Of a stretch of DNA of 58,372 bases, positions 23,708-32,772 are shown piece after piece. The position numbers and the translations under genes were made by a program. The notes beneath the pieces were generated by a model, which did no database searches, was not told where the DNA came from, and saw nothing but the letters and a program-made list of their open reading frames with translations. The DNA comes from Verrucomicrobia subdivision 3 bacterium UBA7542 (GTDB lineage: Bacteria > Verrucomicrobiota > Verrucomicrobiia > Limisphaerales > UBA11358), in the NCBI GenBank assembly GCA_002479245.1, contig DLMG01000186.1, positions 1 to 58,372 on the forward strand. The letters are read 5' to 3'. How positions within the stretch are numbered: the first letter of the stretch is position 1; each line of letters begins with the position of its first letter.

Positions 23708-25864
23708 CTAAGCCTCAAGGTCAACCGCGCAACGGAAGCCAATAGTACTGCACCGGTCAAGACCCGGCCACATCAGCAAAAACTTGGCGGCAAAATTGGC
23801 TGGGCGCGGGCCCCCATCGGCATACCAACCGGAGCCTCTGGCTTCGAAAAAGGCGCCTCCCCGAATAATGCAGAATCGGGTGTGGCCATCGCTGCGCTGG
23901 CTTTCGGTCCACTCCCAAACGTTGCCGCACATGTCATAGCAACCATATGGCGAGCGGCCTTGCGGGAAGGCTTTCACGGGTGTGGTGTCTCCCGTTTCTC
24001 CGCCATTGCAGCGACCCGGTTCCAGGCGGTTGCCCCACGGGTATTTACGGCCATCGCTTCCTTGCGCCGCGAATTGCCATTCCTCCTCGGCGGGAAGCCG
24101 TTTGCCCGCCCACCGGGCATAAGCCCGGGCGTCGTCCAAGTCCACATAGACAACCGGATGTTGTTCCTTGCCCGCCGGGGGACGTCCGTGCTGCCAGTGC
24201 TTCAGAAAGTTTTGCCGGTGCCGCGGCTGGTAACCACTCGCTTGCAGGAAGGAGGCGTAATCCGCGTTGGTGACAAGCGTTTCATCCACCGCGAAACGCG
24301 TGAGCACGACAGAACGGCGGATGGTATGAACCCGAAAGGCAAAGGAATCTCCAAGATCCTCGTCTGGCGGAGGTGTGGATTCATAATAGCCGCATTCCCG
24401 TATGCGCATGTCGATGCTCAACTCAATGGTGACTGGAGGAATCTCCACCATTCCAGGCGGGGTTCGTAGCTGCAGCGAACGGGTAACCGGGAACGTTTCC
24501 ATTTTAACCTTCGGCCGATCGGGGTTGAAACATTTTTGCGAGTTCAACTGAGCTTGTTGGGTCAGAAATTTGTCGAAATCCAATCCCAAAGCCGCCCCCG
24601 TGCTGGAGAGGAAACAACCAAGGCCACGTGGAGGAATATTCCCGGACAGGATCATGGTTTCCTGGTCGGGATTCACACTGATTTCGATGCCGCGTAACAG
24701 GTCGAAGCAACGGTGGTTTGCCATGGAGGGCACTTTGAGCAATATCCCGTTGCAGGCGGTTTCGTTGCGGTTGGCGAGTGTCCACAATCGCAGGCCGTCG
24801 CCTTCCCATAACGTGGCAAAGACGCCGGGTGGTTCGGCAGGAACAAGCGGCGTCCAACTTCCGTCGTTGAACAGCTTGGTGAACCGGCGCTGGATGAGAA
24901 GCATTCCCTGGAGGATGGACCGATCCCTTTGGCTCCATGGCACCCAGGAACCAAACACATTTTCCCAAATCATCATCCCGCTGCCATTCATCCAGGCCGT
25001 GTGCAACTCGCCTGTATGATCCTGGTCCCACCGCCGGATCTGGTGCTGCATATGATGTTGCTCGATCCATTTATGCTTGAGCACGCCGGGGGCATAACTG
25101 TCTTGGAACCATTGCGCCCACGAGGCCAGGTGGTCGTGGAGGCTTTCCAGCGGCAAGGCATCCTCGCCCTCCAGAATCACTCCCCGTCGCGCGGCATCAA
25201 GCCTTGCGCGGTAATTCGCGCCACCCTTGTTCAAGGTGTCCAGGAAAACCCCATCGGCTTCGACTTCACGCACGATGGCGGCCAGCACTTCCAGGTCCGA
25301 ATCCTTCTCCCGGCGCGTGCCGACATCCCAAGGATTGTAGTCGAGGAAAACTCTGACCCCGTTTTTGTGGAACTGGCGCACTACGGCACGCACGCCTTTC
25401 AGTCCGCCAGGCATGTCGCGGTAAAAATCGAATTGATTCCGCGGGTCCACTCCGATGCGTGGATAGGCGTGCCAAAGCATGACGCTGTCGTAACCTCCGA
25501 ATTCACGGTCCCCATGGCGAAGGATTGTCTCCACAGTGTAGCGGCTGCCACGCCAGTCGTAAAACGTCTCATCGCACATCATGAGAAAGCAGCAGGCGTA
25601 ATTGGAAGCGGACCACGCAAACTCCGGGCATCGATACAGAACATCGTTGTATTGAAGTCGTGCCCGGGTTTCTTCGCGCCACCGGGCCAACGCCACCCGG
25701 TAGGCTGGCCACTGCGCAGCATCGTTTGGAGCCGGAATGATTCCCCCGGCGGCATCGAGGCTGAACGAGGAAGCGGCTCCAACCGCCAGAATATGCCACT
25801 CACCCGCCAGGGGCAGCAGCAAGGTCGCTCCGATTTGAAGGAATCGTCGCCGGCGCATTTTCAT
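23708..25864 (-). CDS. TIM-barrel glycosidase-like domain fused to a SUMF1/FGE-type domain
   Basis: 718 residues with a Tat-like start (MKMRRRRFLQIGATLLLPLA). Residues about 90-400 look like a (beta/alpha)8 glycoside-hydrolase barrel: GYDSVMLWHAYPRIGVDPRN, GVRVFLDYNPWD, ADGVFLDTLNKGG. Residues about 465-715 are a formylglycine-generating-enzyme (SUMF1) fold: FAVDETLVTNADYASFL, VVYVDLDDARAYARWAGKRL, PAEEEWQFAA, YDMCGNVWEWTES, IIRGGAFFEARG. SUMF1 folds here often serve as binding or structural domains rather than FGEs, and no sulfatase gene is in the window. It lies between the isomerase and GH116 genes. Catalytic activity of either half is uncertain. Confidence 0.7.
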   Translation of the reverse strand: MKMRRRRFLQIGATLLLPLAGEWHILAVGAASSFSLDAAGGIIPAPNDAAQWPAYRVALARWREETRARLQYNDVLYRCPEFAWSASNYACCFLMMCDETFYDWRGSRYTVETILRHGDREFGGYDSVMLWHAYPRIGVDPRNQFDFYRDMPGGLKGVRAVVRQFHKNGVRVFLDYNPWDVGTRREKDSDLEVLAAIVREVEADGVFLDTLNKGGANYRARLDAARRGVILEGEDALPLESLHDHLASWAQWFQDSYAPGVLKHKWIEQHHMQHQIRRWDQDHTGELHTAWMNGSGMMIWENVFGSWVPWSQRDRSILQGMLLIQRRFTKLFNDGSWTPLVPAEPPGVFATLWEGDGLRLWTLANRNETACNGILLKVPSMANHRCFDLLRGIEISVNPDQETMILSGNIPPRGLGCFLSSTGAALGLDFDKFLTQQAQLNSQKCFNPDRPKVKMETFPVTRSLQLRTPPGMVEIPPVTIELSIDMRIRECGYYESTPPPDEDLGDSFAFRVHTIRRSVVLTRFAVDETLVTNADYASFLQASGYQPRHRQNFLKHWQHGRPPAGKEQHPVVYVDLDDARAYARWAGKRLPAEEEWQFAAQGSDGRKYPWGNRLEPGRCNGGETGDTTPVKAFPQGRSPYGCYDMCGNVWEWTESQRSDGHTRFCIIRGGAFFEARGSGWYADGGPRPANFAAKFLLMWPGLDRCSTIGFRCAVDLEA

Positions 25865-26029
25865 TTCCTGATTACCTCATGTTCTCATGGCAAGGTGTGC
25901 CGGTTGATAGCCTCCGACGAATTCAATCAAAGGCAATGGTTCCAACCGCCCTCGCTACCAAGCGCAAAGCGCAATTGAAAGCCGTCGGTCTTTCAATGAT
26001 GGCATGCTGTCCTCACCGGGAGTGCTTGT

Positions 26030-27661
26030 TTAGATTAATTCCACGTTGCCACAAAGATGAACTTCAAGCCCGAGCGTGGCCAGCGCCACCGCTTTAATCC
26101 GCAAAGCGCGATGCGCCTCTTTTTCGTTTGGCGCGTAAACCACCTGGATATGATTCGCTTTGTGCCTGGACATCATCTGATCACGAGTAACCCCGTCGAG
26201 AACGGCATGCATGATGGGCCACTGAGGCGTGGTCTCGCGCCAACGGCGTTCAGTTTCCTGTCGGGGCAATTTAACGGCGCGGCCTACGCCGAGGTCACAG
26301 TGCAATTTGCCTTCCATGATGAACACCCGACTCCAGACGATAGGGCCGGGCTTGGAAACCCCCTTGATTGTCCCGCCGCCCAAGTGGAAATACATCGGTG
26401 GCTGGCGCTCGCTGACGGCATTTTTGTAACCGTCGAGGTGCGCTGGCGGGACGGCACCGGAAATCAAAAACACCCAGACGTATTCGTTCACGCCATTGCT
26501 TTTGTAGGGTTGGCCCCAGCGAATGTCGTGCAGCGTGTTTTCGGGGGCAAACCCCAGTTTCCGCCAAAGACGGTAGGTGACAAGTCCATCCAGCCCGGCG
26601 CATTCGTCCACCTCGTTGAAATGCGGTACGGCTTCGCCGGCAAAAAGAATTCGTCCGTTTTTTTCGTGCTTAACCGGCGGACGATCCAGGTTGTTTAACA
26701 AACCTTCAGCCAGATCGCTCGCGGGCGTAAGGTCTTTCAACCCCTGCTGGTACTGAATGCCAATGGCGGCGCAGCCGAATTCGTCCGCGATGCGGATGGC
26801 GGCCACATACATTTTGCACTGTTGAAGAATTTGCCGGTCGGTCAATTCGGTTTCCTCGTCCTGGCCAATATTGAAACGCAGTCCTTTCTGCTTAAGCCAG
26901 ACATAAACTCCTTGTGCTTCGTCATCTGAAACTCGCTGCATGGCGGCGAAAAGCGAAGATTGGCTGAGACGTTCCTTGAAGACGCCGGTGCGATGGAGTA
27001 ATTCATCCGGGATAATAGCGTTATACATTCCCATGCAGCCTTCGTCGAAAACACCAATAATGGCCTTTTTCTGTTTGAAATTCCGGCCAAAATTCCGGCC
27101 AAATTGCTCATCGGCTTCCGGCAGTTTCAAAAGAGACAAATCCTTTACGTGACTTTGGTCGTGGGTAATGACGCCTTCGGCGAGCCATTGCCGCAGACTG
27201 TTTTTGAACAGACGGTCGGAAAAATTTTCACTCCACAGTGTGCTGTATTTGACGCCGGCCTTGGTCAATGAGCCATTGAGATTAAGCATGCCCACCAGTC
27301 CCGGCCAAGTACCGCTCCAGTTGGCCATGGTCAGAATTGGTCCACGATGCGTGAGCAAGCCGGACAACACGTGATGGCTGTATTGCCAGACGCTTTCCGC
27401 CACAATTAACGGTGCGGTTGGATCAAGGTGGCGGAAGACTTCCATCCCCATTTTTTGTGAATCAATGAACCCGTGCTTCTTGACCTTGTCGTAACAATGA
27501 GCCCGCACAACGGTCCAACCCTCAGCCTTGAGAGCTTTGGTGAGAGCAGCCTCCATTTTCGACTGCTCCGGCCAGCATTTTTGATTTGCCGACAGGCGCA
27601 GGTCGCCGCTTGTCATCAGGTAAACATGTCTGGGTTTTAGCGTTGTTAACATATTGATCAT
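26030..27661 (-). CDS. L-fucose/D-arabinose isomerase family protein
   Basis: 543 residues from ATG 27661 (MINMLTTLKPRHVYLMTSGD). ATG 27652 is equally possible, and neither has a strong Shine-Dalgarno sequence. It belongs to the FucI/AraA superfamily of ketol isomerases: IIGVFDEGCMGMYNAIIP and GCAAIGIQYQQGLKDLTPAS in the metal/substrate region, and VPHFNEVDECAGLDGLV in the C-terminal domain. FucI enzymes convert L-fucose to L-fuculose and also D-arabinose to D-ribulose. The adjacent ribulokinase and the absence of an aldolase favour the second reaction here. That choice is inference. Confidence 0.7.
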   Translation of the reverse strand: MINMLTTLKPRHVYLMTSGDLRLSANQKCWPEQSKMEAALTKALKAEGWTVVRAHCYDKVKKHGFIDSQKMGMEVFRHLDPTAPLIVAESVWQYSHHVLSGLLTHRGPILTMANWSGTWPGLVGMLNLNGSLTKAGVKYSTLWSENFSDRLFKNSLRQWLAEGVITHDQSHVKDLSLLKLPEADEQFGRNFGRNFKQKKAIIGVFDEGCMGMYNAIIPDELLHRTGVFKERLSQSSLFAAMQRVSDDEAQGVYVWLKQKGLRFNIGQDEETELTDRQILQQCKMYVAAIRIADEFGCAAIGIQYQQGLKDLTPASDLAEGLLNNLDRPPVKHEKNGRILFAGEAVPHFNEVDECAGLDGLVTYRLWRKLGFAPENTLHDIRWGQPYKSNGVNEYVWVFLISGAVPPAHLDGYKNAVSERQPPMYFHLGGGTIKGVSKPGPIVWSRVFIMEGKLHCDLGVGRAVKLPRQETERRWRETTPQWPIMHAVLDGVTRDQMMSRHKANHIQVVYAPNEKEAHRALRIKAVALATLGLEVHLCGNVELI

Positions 27662-27684
27662 TTGAGTTGCTGTCTTTTCATGAA

Positions 27685-29361
27685 CTATTTTCTGGCTTGA
27701 TTGCGAATACCAATCAGCCGCTTCATCACGTCGTAAAGATTCCCGCGCCACTCGCGCGTGCCAAAGGCGTCGTGGAGTTGCTTGTAAAGCGCGTAAAGTT
27801 CCTTATAGACCGTGTGCGCTTTCGGATTCGGCTGGTAAAGCTTTGGCTTCAAACCCGTCATCGCCCGCTGTGCCGACGCAAAATCCTTGTAAACGCCCGC
27901 TACCACTGCACCAGCGATGGCTGATCCGAGCGCGCACGTCTGTGCCGAACGCGAAACCTTCATCGGCCGGCCGGTCACATCCGCGTAAATTTGCATCGTC
28001 AGCGGACTCTTGTCGGCAATGCCGCCGCAGTTGATGATCTGTTCGATTTTCACGTGGTATTCTTCAAACCGGTTGATGATGATTAATGCTCCGAATGCCG
28101 TCGCCTCAACGAATGCGCGGTAAATTTCCACCGGCGTCGTGTAAAGCGTCTGGCCGACAAGCAAGCCAGTTAGTCGTTGGTCGACAAGAAGGGTACGATT
28201 CCCGTTATTCCAATCGAGCGCGAGCAGACCCGATTCGCCGGGCTGCAACTTCGCTGCTGCCTTGTCCAAATCCGCGTGTGACAGTTTTTTTCTGCCAGGC
28301 TGAATGTATTTGACCCACCAGTTGAAAATGTCCCCGACGGCGGACTGCCCGGCTTCGAGTCCGTAAAATCCAGGCAACACGCTGCCATCGACAACGCCGC
28401 AAAGTCCGGGAACGCCCACCAATTGTTCCGTGCCCGGCCAGACGGCGATGTCGCACGTGCTCGTGCCGATGATTTTGACAAGCGTGCCCGGGGCAATGCC
28501 TGCTCCAATCGCGCCGAGATGTGCGTCCAACGCGCCAATAGCGACAGGAATACCCGCCGGGAGACTCGTTCGCTTCGACCAGTCCGACGTCAGTTCGCCG
28601 GCTTTATGATCAATCGCGACTGCTTTGGGTCGCAGACGCGAATGCAATTCACCGAGCTTCGGATCGAGTTGCGACAGGAACTCCGCGTCCGGATAGCCGC
28701 CCCAACTGTCGTTATACATTGCCTTGTGACCCGCAGCGCAAACACCGACGGCCAGTTTGGCGGGCGATTCTGTGCCGGTAAGCATCGCGGGAATCCAATC
28801 GGCGCATTCCACCCACAAATAAGCCGCATCAAAAACAGCCGGGCTCGTTCGCAAGCAATGGAGGATCTTGCTGAAGAACCACTCGCTCGAATACGTCCCG
28901 CCGCATTGGGCGAGGTATTGCGGACGAATTTTGCGGGCCAATTCCGTGATCTCCGCCGCCTCGGCGATGCTGGTGTGATCCTTCCAAAGCCACGCCATTG
29001 CGGCGGGATGGTTCGCGAATTTTTTATTGAAGGCAAGCGGCCGACCGTTGGCATCCACCGGCAGCGGCGTGCTGCCGGTCGTGTCCACGCCAAGGCCAAC
29101 GATTTGTTCCGGTTTGAAGCCGTGAACTTTCTTCTTCGCGTCGGCCAACGCCCTTTTGATCGTGATTTCCGTTCCTTTGATGTAATCGGCGGGATGCTGC
29201 CGCGCGAGATTCGGATCGCGGGCGAGAATAACACCTTTTGTGCCAGTGGAATAATTCCAAATGGCGGTGGCGACTTCACGACCGTTGGCGGCATCAACGA
29301 TCACCGCGCGCACAGAGTTCGTGCCGTAATCAAGACCGAGAGTGTGCTTGCGGTTGTGCAT
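27685..29361 (-). CDS. Ribulokinase (FGGY family, AraB-like)
   Basis: 558 residues from ATG 29361, preceded by GGGAGAA. The N-terminal FGGY domain opens with LGLDYGTNSVRAVIVDAANG and has VGLGVDTTGSTPLPVDANG. The AraB-specific stretches ALDAHLGAIGAGIAPGTLVK and IIGTSTCDIAVWPG follow. The C-terminal domain has INCGGIADKSPLTMQIYADV and SAQTCALGSAIAGAVVAG. Ribulokinases phosphorylate L-ribulose and several other ketopentoses, D-ribulose among them. An upstream ATG at 29421 would overlap the transporter gene and adds an unlikely 20 residues. The gene ends 23 bp before the isomerase. Confidence 0.85.
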   Translation of the reverse strand: MHNRKHTLGLDYGTNSVRAVIVDAANGREVATAIWNYSTGTKGVILARDPNLARQHPADYIKGTEITIKRALADAKKKVHGFKPEQIVGLGVDTTGSTPLPVDANGRPLAFNKKFANHPAAMAWLWKDHTSIAEAAEITELARKIRPQYLAQCGGTYSSEWFFSKILHCLRTSPAVFDAAYLWVECADWIPAMLTGTESPAKLAVGVCAAGHKAMYNDSWGGYPDAEFLSQLDPKLGELHSRLRPKAVAIDHKAGELTSDWSKRTSLPAGIPVAIGALDAHLGAIGAGIAPGTLVKIIGTSTCDIAVWPGTEQLVGVPGLCGVVDGSVLPGFYGLEAGQSAVGDIFNWWVKYIQPGRKKLSHADLDKAAAKLQPGESGLLALDWNNGNRTLLVDQRLTGLLVGQTLYTTPVEIYRAFVEATAFGALIIINRFEEYHVKIEQIINCGGIADKSPLTMQIYADVTGRPMKVSRSAQTCALGSAIAGAVVAGVYKDFASAQRAMTGLKPKLYQPNPKAHTVYKELYALYKQLHDAFGTREWRGNLYDVMKRLIGIRNQARK

Positions 29362-29392
29362 GGTTCTCCCACTAAGACAAATTGCACTGCCG

Positions 29393-31426
29393 TTAGTGAC
29401 TGATGGATGAACCGACGGCATGCATCGATTCTGCCCGGCTCAGTTTGGGCCACGTGTAGCCGAAGAGCGCGACCATCGCGAACGCCACTATCGGCACGAT
29501 GAACGCCCGGGACATGTCGAAGTGATCCGCAATAGCACCCATCAGCTTGGGCAGCAACGCCCCACCCGCGATGGCCATGACGATGTACGCCGCCGCGCCT
29601 TTCGCCTTGTTACCCAGACCGAAGATACCGAGGGCGAAGATGGTCGGGAACATGATGGACATGAAGAAGTAACTCACGAAGACGCAGGCCACCGAGATCC
29701 AGCCGAGCTTGCAGAAAACCAGCGTACAAGCCACGACGTTCAACACCCCGTAGAGGCCGACCATCTTATGCGCTGCAACTCGTCGCAACAGCCACGACCC
29801 CGTCACTCGGCCCAAAAGGAAGCAGGCGAACAAGATCATGACCATCTTCGAAGCGAACTGGTCGGTAACACTCACCACCCCGTCCTGGAAGATCAGTTCC
29901 TTCGGATACGCATCGACCAGCAACAGCCGGTTGAGCCGCGGCTCGCTTCGGGTCTTTGCATCCTGGGCCAGCAGTTGTTTCGTGGTATCCTGGAGCTCGA
30001 CGCCGCTGAACCGTTGTTCATCCCAGACGCTCTGCCCGCGGACGATGGAGTACAGCTCCTTGCCGATGGCGACCCGAGCTGCGTTCTCGCTGACCGAACC
30101 GGCCTTGAACTGCTTCAACGTCTCTTTGGTCGACTCCGAAAGCTTGGAGGCCAGGAAGACGGACATCGGATCCGTCGGCTCGCTCAGTTTCTGGGCCAGG
30201 GACGGCACGTCTTTGAAGTCTGTCCTGGCGAACGTCGTCCTGACTTCCACCGGCCTGCCGGTCAGCTTGTACACCCATGAGCTTTTGTCCGCATTCAGCC
30301 AAGAGTCCGGAAGCGAAGGCGGCTCCGAGATCATGTAATTGATCACAAAGCCGAAGATGCCAGCCTGAGCGGCCATGTAGCAGAACTGGGCCAGCACGGC
30401 GCCCGAGAAGTGTTCGTGCGCCCATGCGCTGTGGTGCGTCAGTCGCTTGGTCACGCCGACCAGCCAGATCGCCGCAATCGCAATCACCACGCAACCCGCG
30501 GCGAGGATCACAAGAAACAACGCGGTCTCGGCAGTAATGGCAAGACCAGCCGGGTGCGGTAGCTTCGAAACAGGCCCCACAAGGCGCGGCCCCACATCCA
30601 AGGAGTTGAGAATCAGCCACAGAATCATGCCAAGGACGCCGATCAACGCGATCACATTGCCCAGCAGCAACGCATATGATAATCCCCGATTCACTTTGCG
30701 CTCGGCCGGGGCCTGCCTCTCGCCGCCCGCGTCGTCTTTGCCGTCAATAGCATAGTCATCCTTGGCCCTGATGTCCGGCACCGGGGCGAAGACGAAAACG
30801 ACGGCCAGTATCAGCACCACCACCGCCACGGTAGCGTAAGGAATCCAGAGCGTCTCGGAGCCGGTGCTGTGACCGGAGGCATCCTCACCATAGAAAAACA
30901 ACGCACCCATGAATGGCCCCAGCAACCAGCCGACACCGTTGCAGGACTGAGCGATGTTGATGCGCTGGGCCGCAAAACGCGGCGACCCCAATACCGTGGT
31001 GTACGGATTGGCCACCGTCTCCAGGAACGCCAGACCGGCGGCCACAACCGACACGCCAAGCAGAAATGCCCAGAACGCCACAATCTTCGTGGCGGGAATG
31101 AACCACAAGCCACCCGCGGCTACCAGCAGAAGTCCGGTGAGGATGCCGCCTTTGTAACCCAGGCGCGTCGCCAGCCAACCCGCCGGCAGCGACATGATGA
31201 AATAGCCGATCCAGTGCGCGAACTGCACCCAAGCCGATTGGGACAGGCTCAACTTCAATTGGGTCTGAAAGTGCTTGTCCATCACGTCAATCATCCCGTT
31301 GCATAGTCCCCACACGAGGAACAACGAACTGACGAGACAGAAGGTGAATAGCACGTTGCGACCGTCTGGAAGGACGAACAGGCTTTGTTTGCTTTCGCTC
31401 GCGACCGGCTTTTCAGGAATATTCAT
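29393..31426 (-). CDS. FHS-family sugar:H+ symporter (FucP-like) with large soluble insert
   Basis: 677 residues against about 430-440 for FucP. The N-terminal six-helix half is typical (FLVWGLCNGMIDVMDKHFQ, WIGYFIMSLPAGWLATRLGY, AGLAFLETVANPYTTVLG, RINIAQSCNGVGWLLGPFMG). Extra material: two more hydrophobic segments (about 250-275 and 298-325) and a hydrophilic stretch of about 155 residues (370-525) before the final helices. The second half resumes at VMILFACFLLGRVTGSWLL. Expected role: proton-coupled uptake of a monosaccharide released by the exported glycosidases. Sits between the DUF6786-like gene and the kinase in operon 1. Confidence 0.8.
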   Translation of the reverse strand: MNIPEKPVASESKQSLFVLPDGRNVLFTFCLVSSLFLVWGLCNGMIDVMDKHFQTQLKLSLSQSAWVQFAHWIGYFIMSLPAGWLATRLGYKGGILTGLLLVAAGGLWFIPATKIVAFWAFLLGVSVVAAGLAFLETVANPYTTVLGSPRFAAQRINIAQSCNGVGWLLGPFMGALFFYGEDASGHSTGSETLWIPYATVAVVVLILAVVFVFAPVPDIRAKDDYAIDGKDDAGGERQAPAERKVNRGLSYALLLGNVIALIGVLGMILWLILNSLDVGPRLVGPVSKLPHPAGLAITAETALFLVILAAGCVVIAIAAIWLVGVTKRLTHHSAWAHEHFSGAVLAQFCYMAAQAGIFGFVINYMISEPPSLPDSWLNADKSSWVYKLTGRPVEVRTTFARTDFKDVPSLAQKLSEPTDPMSVFLASKLSESTKETLKQFKAGSVSENAARVAIGKELYSIVRGQSVWDEQRFSGVELQDTTKQLLAQDAKTRSEPRLNRLLLVDAYPKELIFQDGVVSVTDQFASKMVMILFACFLLGRVTGSWLLRRVAAHKMVGLYGVLNVVACTLVFCKLGWISVACVFVSYFFMSIMFPTIFALGIFGLGNKAKGAAAYIVMAIAGGALLPKLMGAIADHFDMSRAFIVPIVAFAMVALFGYTWPKLSRAESMHAVGSSISH

Positions 31427-31513
31427 TGATTTTATCTGGGCAGGCTGAGATACAATTTCTTCAATTCAGGAAACAATGGAGATGCCCGATAACGGACGGC
31501 ATCCAAATCCAGG

Positions 31514-32743
31514 TTAATTCTGTTTTGTGAACGCGCTCTTGATTTCGTCCAGCGACACTCCAAGCGTTGCACGAGCCACCCGATCCAGAGCGGGTTCCGG
31601 GCCGCTCAAATGGAAGGTCCGATGAATATGAGTCAGGCTTTTGCCCGGAGCCAGCGCCGCGGCTGGCGAGGAGGATTCCATCTCGAAGAACGGCCCCATC
31701 GGCGGCTGTCCAGGCCCGACCGGCCCGTCGTTGTAACTGTTGGCCACGTCGCCTCCGTAAGGGTTCTTCTGCAACTCCCACAAGGAGTTGACATAGTCGG
31801 TCACACCTGCGGGCTGGTCGAATTGCACGATGGTCAGGACTTTATTGTCCGCGTCGTAAGCCCCCAGCACACCCTTGCTGCGTTTGGGATTGATGCCGAT
31901 TTTGCTGCGGAACTTCCCGTCACCGCGAAAATAAATCAAGTTTTCCTCCGCTTTCAATCGCTCCGGCGGGATGACCCCGAAACTGGCATAAGCAGTGATC
32001 TTCGAACCCAGCTCGGACTCGGGCCCTGGCTTGATCGGCACGACGATCGTGACGGAGGGCGAAGGGGTGAACATGCCAAGAATCCAGATCGAGAGCAGGC
32101 CAGTTTCCTTCTTCCACGCTTCCTCGCCCTTGTTGGTGATCTTGTTGTTGGAAGCATAGGCCACCAGACTGACGTCTTTATCCGCCTTCAAACCGAGATC
32201 TTTCCAAGCGGTGCTGGGGGCAATAAGTTGAACCTCACGTTCCACGGCCACTTCAAAACGGGTTCCTGAATAATTGGTCAACCCGAACTTCGTGCCGAAC
32301 ACGGCCTTGGTCGGGGCCCGGCTGACGACGTTGAATGGCAAGGTGTCAAAAATCGCCGGCGTGAACCAGTTGGCGAATTCGAACTTTGCGCCCTTGGCGA
32401 AGAAGATTGAGAACTGACCGCCTTCCGGCCCCAGCCAGAAACGATCTTCACCGCCAAACGCATTCATGTGCGGCAATATGTTCCCGGATGCGATCAACTC
32501 GCGGTTCACCCAGCCGAAACTGCGACCGTCGTCGCTGCCGGCAGTACTCGTCATTACGCGCCCCTGCCAGGCCGGCACGACGGCGACTTTGGACTCGCCC
32601 TTCTTGTCGCTTAGAACAATCACGTCGGTGTGGCTTTTGAGAAACGCCACATCGTCGCCGAAGCTGGCGGCGGACGCGCGCGGAGTTGTTGCTGCGATTG
32701 TTGTCATAAGCATCAAAGAAGCTGCAATCAGGTTCTGTTTCAT
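31514..32743 (-). CDS. Secreted DUF6786-like protein, function unknown
   Basis: 409 residues with a cleavable signal peptide (LIAASLMLMTTIAATTPRAS, cut near ASA). The mature part is mostly beta-strand (SKVAVVPAWQGRVMTSTAGS, GGEDRFWLGPEGGQFSIFFA, WELQKNPYGGDVANSYNDGP). It resembles the DUF6786 group found beside sugar-catabolic genes in Bacteroidota and Verrucomicrobiota. The layout recalls galactose-mutarotase-like sandwiches. The family name is from memory and may be wrong. It is the second gene of operon 1, between GH172 and the transporter, so a periplasmic role in glycan handling is likely. Confidence 0.6.
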   Translation of the reverse strand: MKQNLIAASLMLMTTIAATTPRASAASFGDDVAFLKSHTDVIVLSDKKGESKVAVVPAWQGRVMTSTAGSDDGRSFGWVNRELIASGNILPHMNAFGGEDRFWLGPEGGQFSIFFAKGAKFEFANWFTPAIFDTLPFNVVSRAPTKAVFGTKFGLTNYSGTRFEVAVEREVQLIAPSTAWKDLGLKADKDVSLVAYASNNKITNKGEEAWKKETGLLSIWILGMFTPSPSVTIVVPIKPGPESELGSKITAYASFGVIPPERLKAEENLIYFRGDGKFRSKIGINPKRSKGVLGAYDADNKVLTIVQFDQPAGVTDYVNSLWELQKNPYGGDVANSYNDGPVGPGQPPMGPFFEMESSSPAAALAPGKSLTHIHRTFHLSGPEPALDRVARATLGVSLDEIKSAFTKQN

Positions 32744-32772
32744 AATGTGTTTTGGTTAGGCAATCAGTTTAA

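Noticed and set aside
23708..25864. Calling the SUMF1 domain a true formylglycine-generating enzyme
   Set aside because: No sulfatase gene in the window, and the fold is widely used for other roles; the active-site cysteines could not be placed with confidence.
24929..25978. 349-codon plus-strand ORF
   Set aside because: Antisense to the TIM/SUMF1 gene, no family features; codon bias fits the minus strand.
26030..29361. L-fucose catabolic operon
   Set aside because: No fuculose-phosphate aldolase or fucose dehydrogenase route, and the kinase is AraB-like, not FucK-like.
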